Source: Mediterranea massiliensis (GTDB lineage Bacteria; Bacteroidota; Bacteroidia; Bacteroidales; Bacteroidaceae). From it: 31,848 bases of DNA. Positions within the stretch are counted from its first letter, which is position 1. Each line of letters begins with the position of its first letter. Under the pieces are notes generated by a model. The model was not told the DNA's origin and did no database searches. It was given only the letters and a program-made list of their open reading frames with translations. Position numbers and translations under genes: made by a program. Below are positions 9,204 to 16,791 of this stretch, in pieces. Location: assembly GCA_958402075.1 (NCBI GenBank), contig CATXSD010000025.1:1-31848 (forward strand). Reading direction: 5' to 3'.

Positions 9204-10316
9204 ATGCAGCTTAAATCTGAAAATATTTTGTTGATTGAAGGTCGGCGGACGGTTGGTGGTGGGCAAATAATGAGCTATCGAATCGCGAAAATATTATCTA
9301 AGTATTATAACTTATCAGTAATCATCCCAGATGGTGAATGTCCAGTACGTGACTTGTTTAAAGACTTCCCAACATATTCTTACCCAATGTATGAGTATCG
9401 GAAAGGTAAAAAAAATATATGTGATATTTTTAAATTTGTTACAAATATTCTTGCTGGCTATAGGCGTATAAAAGGATTGGTTGTAAATGAAAAGATTGGA
9501 TTGTTATACGTGCAAGCCCCCTCTTTGATTCCTTTAGCAGCTTTAGTCGCAAGTTTTGCTAAAATCAAAGTAATCGTTCATCTTCATGTAGTTCATTTAG
9601 ATAAGAAGACTCGGTTAATGCTAAATTGGTGCTTGCGGTTGAAGTGCGTAAAAAGAATTATAGGAGTATCAAATTATACATTGGAACAGTTATCTCAAAA
9701 TAATCGAAAAAAAGGAATAGTTCTTTATAATTGTATTGATAGTGATGGGGGGCAAATAAAGAACTTGAATGAGGAGAGAAAACCTGTTGTCGCGATTATT
9801 GGAGATGTAATGAGGGCTAAAGGCCATCATGTTTTATTTGAGGCTTTAGATAAATTAGAATGCAATCTTGAGGTGCTAGTTGTAGGGCGTATTGTGGAAC
9901 AAGAATATTATGAAGAATTAGTAAAATCACCCCATCAATTCTCTTATAACTTTGTTGGATATGTCAATAACGTGAATGAATATTTAAATAGAATTGATTT
10001 GACGGTAATTCCTTCGATTTCTTCCTTTGAAACTTTTTCTCTTTCGATGGTGGAGAGTTGGAGTAGGGGAATACCCACTATTGCCAGTAGATTAGGAGGA
10101 ATAGAGGAATTAGTTATGTCGTTGTTACCGCAACATGCAGGTAGAATGCTTTTTACTCCTAATAATAGCAATGAATTAGAAAAACGGATTTCTATGCTTT
10201 TGTTTAATCAAAAACTATATTGCGAAATCTCACATGATGTGTTGAATGTAGTTGCTTCACATTTTACAGAGGAAATTTTTGAAGATAAATTAGTGAAAAT
10301 CTTACAATCTGTTTGA
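9204..10316 (+). CDS. Glycosyltransferase family 4
   Basis: A 370-residue GT-B glycosyltransferase. A GGGQIMSYRIAKIL glycine-rich acceptor-side motif appears at about 18-31. The donor half starts near VVAIIGDVMRAKGHHVLFEAL (about 194-214), and the conserved EX7E pair is in ETFSLSMVE, about 276-284, followed by RGIPTIASRLGGIEELV. The protein is predicted to be soluble or peripheral at the inner membrane. It is six bases after the previous GT4 and seven before the next, so three GT4 genes are in series. No unusual residues were seen. Substrate unknown. Confidence 0.87.
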   Translation: MQLKSENILLIEGRRTVGGGQIMSYRIAKILSKYYNLSVIIPDGECPVRDLFKDFPTYSYPMYEYRKGKKNICDIFKFVTNILAGYRRIKGLVVNEKIGLLYVQAPSLIPLAALVASFAKIKVIVHLHVVHLDKKTRLMLNWCLRLKCVKRIIGVSNYTLEQLSQNNRKKGIVLYNCIDSDGGQIKNLNEERKPVVAIIGDVMRAKGHHVLFEALDKLECNLEVLVVGRIVEQEYYEELVKSPHQFSYNFVGYVNNVNEYLNRIDLTVIPSISSFETFSLSMVESWSRGIPTIASRLGGIEELVMSLLPQHAGRMLFTPNNSNELEKRISMLLFNQKLYCEISHDVLNVVASHFTEEIFEDKLVKILQSV

Positions 10317-10323
10317 ACGAGAT

Positions 10324-11436
10324 ATGAAAATCCTTCAATTAGGCAAATTTTATCCTATAATAGGTGGAATCGAGAAAGTTATGTATGATATTGTGGAAGG
10401 TATGTCAGAACGTATAGATATGTGCTGTGACATGCTTTGCGCATCTAAAAATAGGCATGGGGAAGTCGTAAGGATAAATCGTGCAAAAATTATGTGTACA
10501 CCAACATGGATGAAAGCTTTTGCTACAATGATTTCTCCCAAAATGATAATCAAGCTGCGTCAGATAAAGAATGATTATGATATTATACAAATTCATCATC
10601 CAGACCCTATGGCGGCATTGGCTTTATGGTTGTCAGGTTATAAAGGTAAGGTAATATTGCATTGGCATTCGGATATATTGAAACAGAAGATTGCGTTGCA
10701 CTTTTATAAACCTTTGCAGGATTGGTTGATAAAACGCGCAGATGTAATTGTGGGAACCACGCCGAAATATTTGGAAGCTTCCCCTTTCTTGCAGGACAAG
10801 TCTTTGAAAAAGATATGCGTACCTATTGGAATAGAAGCAGTACATTATGATGCCGTAAAGGCGAAGCATTTACGTGACCGTTATAAAGAAAAAAAACTGA
10901 TTTTTTCGTTAGGGCGTTTGGTGGAATATAAAGGATATGAGTATTTAGTGGATGCCGCTCGATATTTGCCTGATGATTATTTGGTTTTAATAGGTGGTAG
11001 TGGCCCTTTGAAGGAGTCTTTGGAAAACAAAATAGCACAAAATGCTTTGCAGGGAAAAGTACAATTGTTAGGGAGGGTCTCAGATGAAGATTTACCGACA
11101 TATTATGCTGCATGTGATGTGTACGTGATGAGCTCTATTTGGAAAACTGAGGCTTTCGGAATCGTTCAGATTGAGGCGATGTCGTGCGGGAAGCCTGTGG
11201 TTGCTACTAAAATTCCTGGCTCTGGGGTTGATTGGGTGAATGAAGATGGAGTGTCAGGCATTAATGTAGAGCCTATGGATGGGAAAGCCATTGCAGATGC
11301 AGTGATACATATATTATCAGATGAAGAAAGATATGTAAAATTTTCCAAAGGTGCCAAGGAACGTTATGAAACATTCTTTCGGAAAAAGATGATGATTAAC
11401 AGATTTAGTGATTTGTATAAATCGTTGGTATCTTGA
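10324..11436 (+). CDS. Glycosyltransferase family 4
   Basis: A 370-residue GT-B enzyme with the classic N-terminal GKFYPIIGGIEKVMYDI at 7-23. The donor-domain line IFSLGRLVEYKGYEYLVDAA is near 194-213, and the C-terminal signature EAFGIVQIEAMSCGKPVVAT begins near 275, where the two glutamates of the EX7E motif sit. These are hallmarks of the large mannosyl/glucosyl GT4 group. The 3' part of the gene has somewhat more GC than its neighbours. Its stop codon TGA overlaps a TTG that opens the next frame, but the next gene probably starts later. The linkage and donor are unknown. Confidence 0.9.
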   Translation: MKILQLGKFYPIIGGIEKVMYDIVEGMSERIDMCCDMLCASKNRHGEVVRINRAKIMCTPTWMKAFATMISPKMIIKLRQIKNDYDIIQIHHPDPMAALALWLSGYKGKVILHWHSDILKQKIALHFYKPLQDWLIKRADVIVGTTPKYLEASPFLQDKSLKKICVPIGIEAVHYDAVKAKHLRDRYKEKKLIFSLGRLVEYKGYEYLVDAARYLPDDYLVLIGGSGPLKESLENKIAQNALQGKVQLLGRVSDEDLPTYYAACDVYVMSSIWKTEAFGIVQIEAMSCGKPVVATKIPGSGVDWVNEDGVSGINVEPMDGKAIADAVIHILSDEERYVKFSKGAKERYETFFRKKMMINRFSDLYKSLVS

Positions 11437-11510
11437 TCGTTCCGTTTTTGTGGGTGTTGAAGAGTGTTCACATGAAAGGGGAGATCTTAAAATTGGATAT
11501 TTACGCAAAT

Positions 11511-12257
11511 ATGTTTTCAATTGTAATATCTTGTTATAATTCCAGTAAGTATATTCGATTGGCTATAGAATCCGTAATAAGTCAGACTTATCAGAATTGG
11601 GAATTGTTAGTAGTGGATGATTGTTCGACGGATGACTCAGCTCAGATTATAAATTGTATGGCTAAAACAGATGAAAGAATTAAGTACTTCAAAACGATTA
11701 GCCATTCTGGCTCTCCTGTTTTACCACGAAATGTTGGGGTCGAACATGCAAAAGGAAGATATATTGCTTTTTTAGATAGTGATGATATGTGGTTGCCGAA
11801 TAAGTTGGAAAGGCAATCTAACATGTTTGAACGATATAATGATATGGCCATTTGTTTTGCATATTATGAGAAAATAGGGGAAATGGGGGAACGAAATAAT
11901 CGGATTGTGAAATCTCCTGTTAAAGTTGCTTATGAAAATTTGTTGAAGGGAAATGTAATAGGAGGATTGACTGCGGTTTATGACACGGAAAAGGTGGGAA
12001 AGGTGTTTTTCAAAAATCATTCGCACGAGGATTACATCTTATGGCTGGACATTCTTAAACAAGGGTATGTAGCCAGAAATACGAATACGGTGGAGGCTTT
12101 GTATCGAGTTCGCGGGAATTCCGTGTCATCCAATAAACTGAAAACCCTGTCCTGGCAATGGGATATTTATCGGAATGTGGAGAAAATTGGACTGTTCCGT
12201 TCCTGCTATTATTTTTTGAATTATGCCTATCGAGGGATTAAAAAGGCACTGATTTGA
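11511..12257 (+). CDS. Glycosyltransferase family 2 (TuaG-like), last gene of the polysaccharide locus
   Basis: A GT2 enzyme of 248 residues from the start chosen here. Counted from that ATG, FSIVISCYNSSKYI is at 2-15, VDDCSTDDS near 38-46, and AKGRYIAFLDSDDMWLPNKLE near 79-99 carries the D-S-D metal site. PRNVG before the DSD and WLPNKLE after it are typical of the TuaG-like branch. The frame is open from a TTG at 11433 and has another ATG at 11472. I chose 11511 because GT2 proteins normally begin two or three residues before this first strand and the length then fits the branch; 11472 is the next best. A GC hairpin about 50 bp after the stop ends the locus. Confidence 0.82.
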   Translation: MFSIVISCYNSSKYIRLAIESVISQTYQNWELLVVDDCSTDDSAQIINCMAKTDERIKYFKTISHSGSPVLPRNVGVEHAKGRYIAFLDSDDMWLPNKLERQSNMFERYNDMAICFAYYEKIGEMGERNNRIVKSPVKVAYENLLKGNVIGGLTAVYDTEKVGKVFFKNHSHEDYILWLDILKQGYVARNTNTVEALYRVRGNSVSSNKLKTLSWQWDIYRNVEKIGLFRSCYYFLNYAYRGIKKALI

Positions 12258-12308
12258 TTGTCTTTGTGGATAGATTCAAATATTAGGTATCAGATATTAA
12301 ATGTGAGG

Positions 12309-12351
12309 AATCGGGCGGAGCGGCTGAGAGGCGGCTTCACCCGATTTTTTG
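12309..12351 (+). terminator. Terminator hairpin, copy 1 of a repeated family
   Basis: The left arm begins AATCGGG (12309-12315) and the right arm ends CCCGATT (12340-12346) within a run of six T. The stem continues inwards with one C/A mismatch and a G-T pair around the loop GGCTGAGAGGCG. It lies 52 bp after the last capsule gene and 16 bp before the 3' end of the convergent AAA ATPase gene, so it stops plus-strand transcription. The other copies are at 13876, 18251 and 18852. Confidence 0.85.
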
Positions 12352-12366
12352 TTGGAAATTTACCTC

Positions 12367-13716
12367 TTATGATTGAAATAGATTGGACAGGGCGTATAGG
12401 GGGAGGATGTCTATCTTATCCAATTTGCCGAAGTTTTCCAAAGAAGTACGGATGCCGTATCCGAGGTTTTTGTCGCTCATGAACTGGTACATGCTTTTCA
12501 TGGAACCGCTGGTGCCGGCCTTGACTTCTATCGGTACAATATTCATGTCCTTGACAATGACATAATCGACTTCCGCCTGTGCTCCGCGTGAAAGGTTCTG
12601 CCAATAGTACAGGTCGTGACGCTGGGTAGGAGTATTGTATTTGAGCATTTCCAATCCAGCTACCATTTCGGTAACATGTCCTTTGTTGACTAAGTCGGAT
12701 GCGGTACTGACCAAAATGAATCGGGACATCTCGGACGGGCCGCTTGTGTTTTCCAGTCCTAACAGACGTAACAAGAGCCCGCTGTCCAGAAACAGATACT
12801 TTACAAACTTTTCGTTTGTCTCGGCACCCAAGGGAACACCATTGGCTGCCGTATGGATGACTGGTCTGATGAGCCCGGCATCTTTCAGCAATTCCAATGC
12901 GGCTTTGATTTTCTCGCTGCGGTAGTTGCCCTGCACTTGACTGAAAACGAACTTGCTGCCTATCTGCAAGGCGACGCTGCGAAGGGTCTGGCGAAGCAAC
13001 ATTGGGTCTGCCTTGGTCTCGTATTTGGAGAAATCGTCTTCGTAGGCGAGCATGATGTCGTCTTGTACCTGCTGGCATTTCAGATAGTCTCCCGTTTCTA
13101 CCCACTGGGTGACGGCTTCGGGCATCCCGCCTACCATCAGGTAGCTGCGGAATGTTTCCACCAGTTTGCCATGCAAGGCTTCGAACAGGGGATTGTCGGG
13201 CGAAGCACTTTGTTTGGCATCTGCCCAGCCTGTATGGCCTGTCGCTACCAGGAATTCGTCGAAGGACATGGGGTACATGAACAGTGAACGTACCCGGCCC
13301 ACTCCGAAAGAGGACATTTTTTTCAAGGCAAACTCGAGTAATGAACCGGCGGCTATCACATGGAGTTCCGGATAGTCTTCATAGAAAAACCACAAACTAT
13401 GTATAGCCTCGGGGCACGCCTGAATCTCGTCCAAAAATAATAGGGTTTTTCCGGGAATGATGGGAGTGCCATAAAAGGCGGACAGACGGGAAGCAATGTC
13501 TTGCGGCTTGAGGTTGCCTGCAAATATGGACATGATTTCCCGATCTCTCTCGAAGTTTACCTCGACAAAATGGGTGAAGGCTTTCCCCAGTTGGCGTACG
13601 GCGGAGGACTTTCCTACTTGTCTTGCTCCACGAAGCAGCAAGGGCTTATGCCTTTTTTCGTTTTTCCATTCTAACAGGTACTTGTCAATGGCTCTTGGAT
13701 AATATTCTTTCTTCAT
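12367..13716 (-). CDS. AAA+ ATPase with C-terminal DUF4143 domain
   Basis: A 449-residue protein of the AAA_14/DUF4143 family, common in Bacteroidota and archaea, with no settled function. The P-loop GARQVGKSS is at residues 30-38 and Walker B LLFLDEIQ at 92-99. GSLLEF with the sensor-like serine follows, then YPMSFDEFL. The C-terminal half should be the DUF4143 region; a YYWQNLSRGAQAEVDYVIV...PIEVKAG stretch near 390-420 resembles a PD-(D/E)XK-like nuclease core (E, D, E-K), a known relation of this family. It is the only minus-strand gene between the capsule and rfb blocks. Its promoter region carries 33-bp-spaced repeats. It is probably a mobile or selfish accessory gene, which is inference. 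Confidence 0.9.
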   Translation of the reverse strand: MKKEYYPRAIDKYLLEWKNEKRHKPLLLRGARQVGKSSAVRQLGKAFTHFVEVNFERDREIMSIFAGNLKPQDIASRLSAFYGTPIIPGKTLLFLDEIQACPEAIHSLWFFYEDYPELHVIAAGSLLEFALKKMSSFGVGRVRSLFMYPMSFDEFLVATGHTGWADAKQSASPDNPLFEALHGKLVETFRSYLMVGGMPEAVTQWVETGDYLKCQQVQDDIMLAYEDDFSKYETKADPMLLRQTLRSVALQIGSKFVFSQVQGNYRSEKIKAALELLKDAGLIRPVIHTAANGVPLGAETNEKFVKYLFLDSGLLLRLLGLENTSGPSEMSRFILVSTASDLVNKGHVTEMVAGLEMLKYNTPTQRHDLYYWQNLSRGAQAEVDYVIVKDMNIVPIEVKAGTSGSMKSMYQFMSDKNLGYGIRTSLENFGKLDKIDILPLYALSNLFQS

Positions 13717-13738
13717 ACAGTATCTTCCCTTTTCGGGG

Positions 13739-13768
13739 CAAAGATAATGCTTTTTGTAAAAAGTCAGA
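13739..13768 (-). promoter_or_regulatory. Promoter of the AAA ATPase gene
   Basis: On the minus strand TATCTTTG (13746-13739) matches the Bacteroidota -7 element TAnnTTTG. A TCTG 18 bp upstream (13768-13765) is a fair -33 element. The start codon is 23 bp downstream. The -33 region falls inside the first of three 17-bp direct repeats. Confidence 0.6.
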
Positions 13769-13837
13769 TATGAAACGGGCTGTTTTCTGTAAAAAGTCAG
13801 ATATAATATAACTGTAAATTTGTGAAAAATCAGAGAT
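13755..13837. repeat. Three 17-bp direct repeats at exact 33-bp spacing
   Basis: TGTAAAAAGTCAGATAT occurs at 13755-13771 and, identical, at 13788-13804. A 14/17 match (TGTGAAAAATCAGAGAT) follows at 13821-13837. The 33-bp period places each copy on the same DNA face, as for a repeated protein-binding site. A further partial match, TGTGAAAAGTC, starts at 13867 and runs into the GC hairpin. The array lies between the divergent AAA ATPase and rfbA genes. Confidence 0.8.
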
Positions 13838-13875
13838 GGAAGTATTGAATATTAAGCATCAAGTATTGTGAAAAG

Positions 13876-13915
13876 TCGGGCGAAGCAGCGACAGGGCGGC
13901 TTCGTCCGATTTTTT
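13876..13915 (+). terminator. Terminator hairpin, copy 2 of the repeated family
   Basis: Arms TCGGGCGAAGC (13876-13886) and GCTTCGTCCGA (13899-13909) pair over 11 bp with one G-T pair and are followed by six T. The arm sequence differs from the other copies but stays paired. No plus-strand gene precedes it and the rfbA promoter lies just after it, so it would insulate rfbA from upstream transcription. Confidence 0.8.
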
Positions 13916-13926
13916 GTTTGCGGAGG

Positions 13927-13958
13927 TTTGGGTATGTCGGGGGGATTGCCTAACTTTG
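13927..13958 (+). promoter_or_regulatory. rfbA operon promoter
   Basis: TTTG (13927-13930), a 20-bp spacer and TAACTTTG (13951-13958) are a full match to the Bacteroidota sigma-ABfr consensus. The rfbA start codon is 40 bp downstream. This is one of the two cleanest promoters in the window. Confidence 0.85.
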
Positions 13959-13998
13959 TATAAATAACGCAAATGGAGAACCTTAAGAACGATTAGAT

Positions 13999-14901
13999 AT
14001 GAAGGGTATTGTATTGGCGGGAGGAACAGGGACACGCCTGTATCCCATCACCAAGGGAGTGAGCAAGCAGCTGATTCCCATTTTCGACAAACCGATGATC
14101 TATTACCCCATCTCGGTGCTGATGCTGGCGGGTATCCGCGAGATTCTGATTATCTCGACTCCGCAGGACTTGCCGGGATTCAAACGCCTTTTGGGCGACG
14201 GCTCGGACTTCGGCGTACGCTTTGAATACGCGGAACAACCGAGTCCGGACGGGCTGGCGCAGGCGTTCATCATCGGGGCGGACTTTATCGGGGACGATGC
14301 GGTGTGCCTGGTATTGGGCGACAACATCTTCCACGGCAACGGGCTGAGCGCGATGCTGAAGGAGGCGGTGCGCACGGCGGAAGAGGAGAAGAAGGCGACG
14401 GTGTTCGGCTACTGGGTGAGTGATCCGGAACGCTACGGCGTGGCGGAGTTTGACAAGCAGGGCAATTGCCTTTCCATCGAGGAGAAACCGAAGCAGCCGA
14501 AGTCGAACTACGCGGTAGTGGGCTTGTATTTCTATCCGAACAAGGTGGTGAACATCGCAAAGCACATCAAGCCGTCGGCCCGCGGGGAGCTGGAAATCAC
14601 TACCGTGAATCAGGAATTCCTGCAAGACGGGGAGCTGAAGGTGCAGACCCTGGGCCGCGGCTTTGCCTGGCTGGATACGGGTACGCACGACTCGCTGAGC
14701 GAGGCTTCGACGTTCATTGAGGTAATCGAGAAACGGCAGGGCCTGAAGGTGGCGTGTCTGGAAGGTATTGCTTTCCGCCAGGGCTGGATAACGGCTGACA
14801 AAATGCGCGAGCTGGCACAGCCGATGCTGAAGAACCAGTACGGGCAGTACCTGCTGCAGGTCGTGAACGAGGTGGAACGCACCGGAAAAGCCAATCTTTA
14901 A
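13999..14901 (+). CDS. rfbA: Glucose-1-phosphate thymidylyltransferase
   Basis: First step of dTDP-L-rhamnose synthesis: dTTP plus glucose-1-phosphate gives dTDP-glucose and pyrophosphate. At 300 residues it fits RmlA (about 290-300). The nucleotide-binding loop LAGGTGTRLYPIT is at 6-18, followed by KQLIPIFDKPMIYYP, and EQPSPDGLAQAF and LGDNIFHG near 110 hold the sugar-phosphate and Mg2+ residues. It begins the rfbACDB cluster behind its own promoter. The gene is much richer in GC than the capsule genes to the left, with the usage of the core chromosome. The next gene follows after 71 bp that contain a heptad-repeat hairpin. Confidence 0.97.
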   Translation: MKGIVLAGGTGTRLYPITKGVSKQLIPIFDKPMIYYPISVLMLAGIREILIISTPQDLPGFKRLLGDGSDFGVRFEYAEQPSPDGLAQAFIIGADFIGDDAVCLVLGDNIFHGNGLSAMLKEAVRTAEEEKKATVFGYWVSDPERYGVAEFDKQGNCLSIEEKPKQPKSNYAVVGLYFYPNKVVNIAKHIKPSARGELEITTVNQEFLQDGELKVQTLGRGFAWLDTGTHDSLSEASTFIEVIEKRQGLKVACLEGIAFRQGWITADKMRELAQPMLKNQYGQYLLQVVNEVERTGKANL

Positions 14902-14910
14902 AGAACGGTG

Positions 14911-14966
14911 AGCGGTTAGTGGTTAGTGATGGTATGCTAACCGTTAACCGTTAACCACTAATCACT
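14911..14966 (+). repeat. Inverted heptad repeats between rfbA and rfbC
   Basis: GGTTAGT-type and GTTAACC-type units recur every 7 bp on both sides of a short centre. TTAGTGGTTA (14916-14925) is perfectly complementary to TAACCACTAA (14952-14961), so the leader of rfbC can form a hairpin ending 7-12 bp before its start codon. There is no T tract, so termination is unlikely. Confidence 0.7.
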
Positions 14967-14972
14967 TTAACA

Positions 14973-15530
14973 ATGGACGTAATAAAAACAAATATAGACG
15001 GCGTGGTGATTATCGAACCACGCATTTTCAGGGACGCGAGAGGATATTTCTTTGAATCGTTCTCACAACGGGAGTTTGATGAGAAGGTAAAGCCTGTGAC
15101 TTTTGTACAGGACAACGAAAGCATGTCGAGCTACGGCGTGATGCGCGGGCTGCACTTTCAGCGACCGCCGTACACGCAGAGCAAGCTGGTGCGGTGCGTG
15201 AAGGGGGCGGTGCTGGACGTGGCGGTGGACATCCGCAAGGGCAGCCCCACGTACGGGCAGCACGTGGCGGTGGAGCTGACGGAAGAGAACCACCGGCAGT
15301 TCTTCATCCCGCAAGGGTTTGCCCATGGGTTTGCGGTGCTGAGCGAGACGGCGGTGTTTCAGTACAAGTGTGACAACTTCTATCATCCGGAAGCGGACGG
15401 GGGTATCAGCATCCTGGACGAGAGCCTGGGCATCGACTGGCGCATACCGACGGACAAGGCGATACTGAGCGAGAAGGATACGAAGCATCCGTTGCTGAAG
15501 GACTTTGAAACGCCGTTTGTCAAATATTAA
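14973..15530 (+). CDS. rfbC: dTDP-4-dehydrorhamnose 3,5-epimerase
   Basis: It epimerises C3 and C5 of dTDP-4-keto-6-deoxyglucose, the third step to dTDP-L-rhamnose. The 185 residues form a single cupin-type domain of standard length. The opening EPRIFRDARGYFFESF spans 15-30, the catalytic histidine is H61 in MRGLHFQ, and the IPQGFAHGF block near residue 111 with the tyrosine that follows (YKCDNFY) completes the active site. It is the second gene of the cluster. Its stop codon TAA lies inside the first unit of a five-fold AAATATT repeat, so the 3' end of the coding region merges with the repeat. Confidence 0.97.
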   Translation: MDVIKTNIDGVVIIEPRIFRDARGYFFESFSQREFDEKVKPVTFVQDNESMSSYGVMRGLHFQRPPYTQSKLVRCVKGAVLDVAVDIRKGSPTYGQHVAVELTEENHRQFFIPQGFAHGFAVLSETAVFQYKCDNFYHPEADGGISILDESLGIDWRIPTDKAILSEKDTKHPLLKDFETPFVKY

Positions 15531-15556
15531 ATATTAAATATTAAATATTAAATATT
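15522..15556 (+). repeat. Five tandem AAATATT heptads
   Basis: The 7-bp unit AAATATT repeats five times without a mismatch. The first unit supplies the last codons and the stop of rfbC. Tracts of this kind can slip during replication, but being downstream of the stop they should not change the protein. Confidence 0.9.
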
Positions 15557-15619
15557 TCTGTGATGGGGTAGGCTTGTCATGTTGGGCGGAACGGAGAAGG
15601 GCTCATTATAAATTTGCAG

Positions 15620-15807
15620 TGTCATTCCGCACTGGATGCGGGAACCATTTCCGGCTTTGTATATACTGGATCCCGGCTCAAGGCCGGGATGACAGGAGCG
15701 GATGAGATTCTTCGACAGGCTCAGGATGACAGAGTGTCGGATGAGATCCCTCGACCTTGCTCGGAATGACTAATGCGGATAAGATCCTTCGACAGGCTCA
15801 GGATGAC
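15620..15807. repeat. Compound intergenic repeat, copy 1 (rfbC-rfbD)
   Basis: A hairpin module (about 15620-15693) opens GTCATTCCGCACTGGATGCG and closes ATCCCGGC-TCAAG-GCCGGGAT-GAC. Three units ending in GGATGAC or GAATGAC follow: 37 bp (15694-15730), 40 bp (15731-15770) and 37 bp (15771-15807), each with a GATGAGATCC-type core and mostly TTCGACAGGCTC. A second compound copy lies between rfbD and rfbB. Together with the heptads they fill the 325-bp gap between rfbC and rfbD, which holds no other gene. Confidence 0.88.
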
Positions 15808-15850
15808 AATTACTATCAATTTCAATTTGCAACTTTTAATTTTCAATTAA
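15808..15850 (+). repeat. TCAATTT-type heptad tract upstream of rfbD
   Basis: Units close to TCAATTT or CAATTTT recur at 7-bp spacing up to the rfbD start. A near copy precedes rfbB (16984-17019). The AT-rich, unstructured tract may help ribosome loading, as AT-rich leaders do in Bacteroidota. Confidence 0.65.
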
Positions 15851-15855
15851 ACGAA

Positions 15856-16767
15856 ATGAAGATATTAGTGACCGGTGCCAACGGTCAGTTGGGCCGGGAA
15901 ATACGCATTGTCAGCCAAAATACGGACTGGCATTGTATCTTTACAGATGTGGTGGAGGCGGAAGGCTTGGAAACGACGCTGCTCGACATCACCAATCTGG
16001 AAGCGGTACGCCGTATCGTACGGGAACAGGGCGTGCAGTGCATCGTGAACTGCGCGGCCTATACCAATGTGGACAAGGCGGAGAGCGACGAGGCTTTCTG
16101 CCGCGTGCTGAACGCAGACGCTCCCCTCAACCTGGCGCAGGCCATGAAGGAAGTGGGTGGGCTGCTGGTACATGTCTCTACGGACTACGTGTTCGGCGGA
16201 GACCCCTATAACACTCCCTGCAAGGAAGACCAGAAGGGTACGCCGACCGGAGCCTACGGACGCACCAAGCTGGAAGGCGAACAGAACATCCTGGCTGCGG
16301 GATGTGACTACGTGATTCTCCGTACGGCCTGGCTGTACAGCGAGTTCGGAAAGAATTTCGTGAAGACGATGCTGAACCTGACGGCCACCAAGCCCGAACT
16401 GAAGGTGGTGTTCGACCAGGCGGGCACACCGACGTATGCCTACGATCTGGCGCTGGCCATCCGTACCATACTGGAGGACTATACCCGGGAACAGCCGAAG
16501 CAGGGGTACAGCAAGAACGGCATCTATCACTTCAGCAACGAAGGGGTGTGCTCGTGGTATGACTTTACGAAGGTGATTGCCGCCCTGTCGGGACATACGG
16601 AATGCGATATCCAGCCCTGCCACAGCAACGAGTTCCCCAGTCCGGTTACCCGTCCGGCCTATTCGGTACTGGACAAGACCAGGGTCAAGGAGACTTTCGG
16701 CATCCGCATCCCTTACTGGATGGATTCGCTGAAGGTATGTCTGCAGAACATGCAGGCGCTGGGATAG
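15856..16767 (+). CDS. rfbD: dTDP-4-dehydrorhamnose reductase
   Basis: NAD(P)H-dependent reduction of dTDP-4-keto-L-rhamnose to dTDP-L-rhamnose, the last step of the pathway. From ATG 15856 the protein has 303 residues. The Rossmann loop TGANGQLG is at 6-13, STDYVFGG precedes the active site, and the SDR pair is Y134 and K138 in YGRTKLEGE. The frame stays open back to a TTG at 15757, but those 33 extra codons read the upstream repeat, and MKILVTGANGQLG is the normal family N-terminus, so 15856 is the true start. It is separated from rfbC by 325 bp and from rfbB by 253 bp of repeats. Confidence 0.96.
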   Translation: MKILVTGANGQLGREIRIVSQNTDWHCIFTDVVEAEGLETTLLDITNLEAVRRIVREQGVQCIVNCAAYTNVDKAESDEAFCRVLNADAPLNLAQAMKEVGGLLVHVSTDYVFGGDPYNTPCKEDQKGTPTGAYGRTKLEGEQNILAAGCDYVILRTAWLYSEFGKNFVKTMLNLTATKPELKVVFDQAGTPTYAYDLALAIRTILEDYTREQPKQGYSKNGIYHFSNEGVCSWYDFTKVIAALSGHTECDIQPCHSNEFPSPVTRPAYSVLDKTRVKETFGIRIPYWMDSLKVCLQNMQALG

Positions 16768-16791
16768 GTATTAGGATTGTAAACTTGTAGT

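Noticed and set aside
11433..11510. TTG start of the last GT2 overlapping the previous stop
   Set aside because: The 26 extra residues lie before the first GT2 strand and have no counterpart in the family; ATG starts are available at 11472 and 11511.
12258..12482. 74-codon plus-strand frame after the last glycosyltransferase
   Set aside because: It starts at TTG, reads straight through the terminator hairpin and ends antisense to the AAA gene; no protein features.
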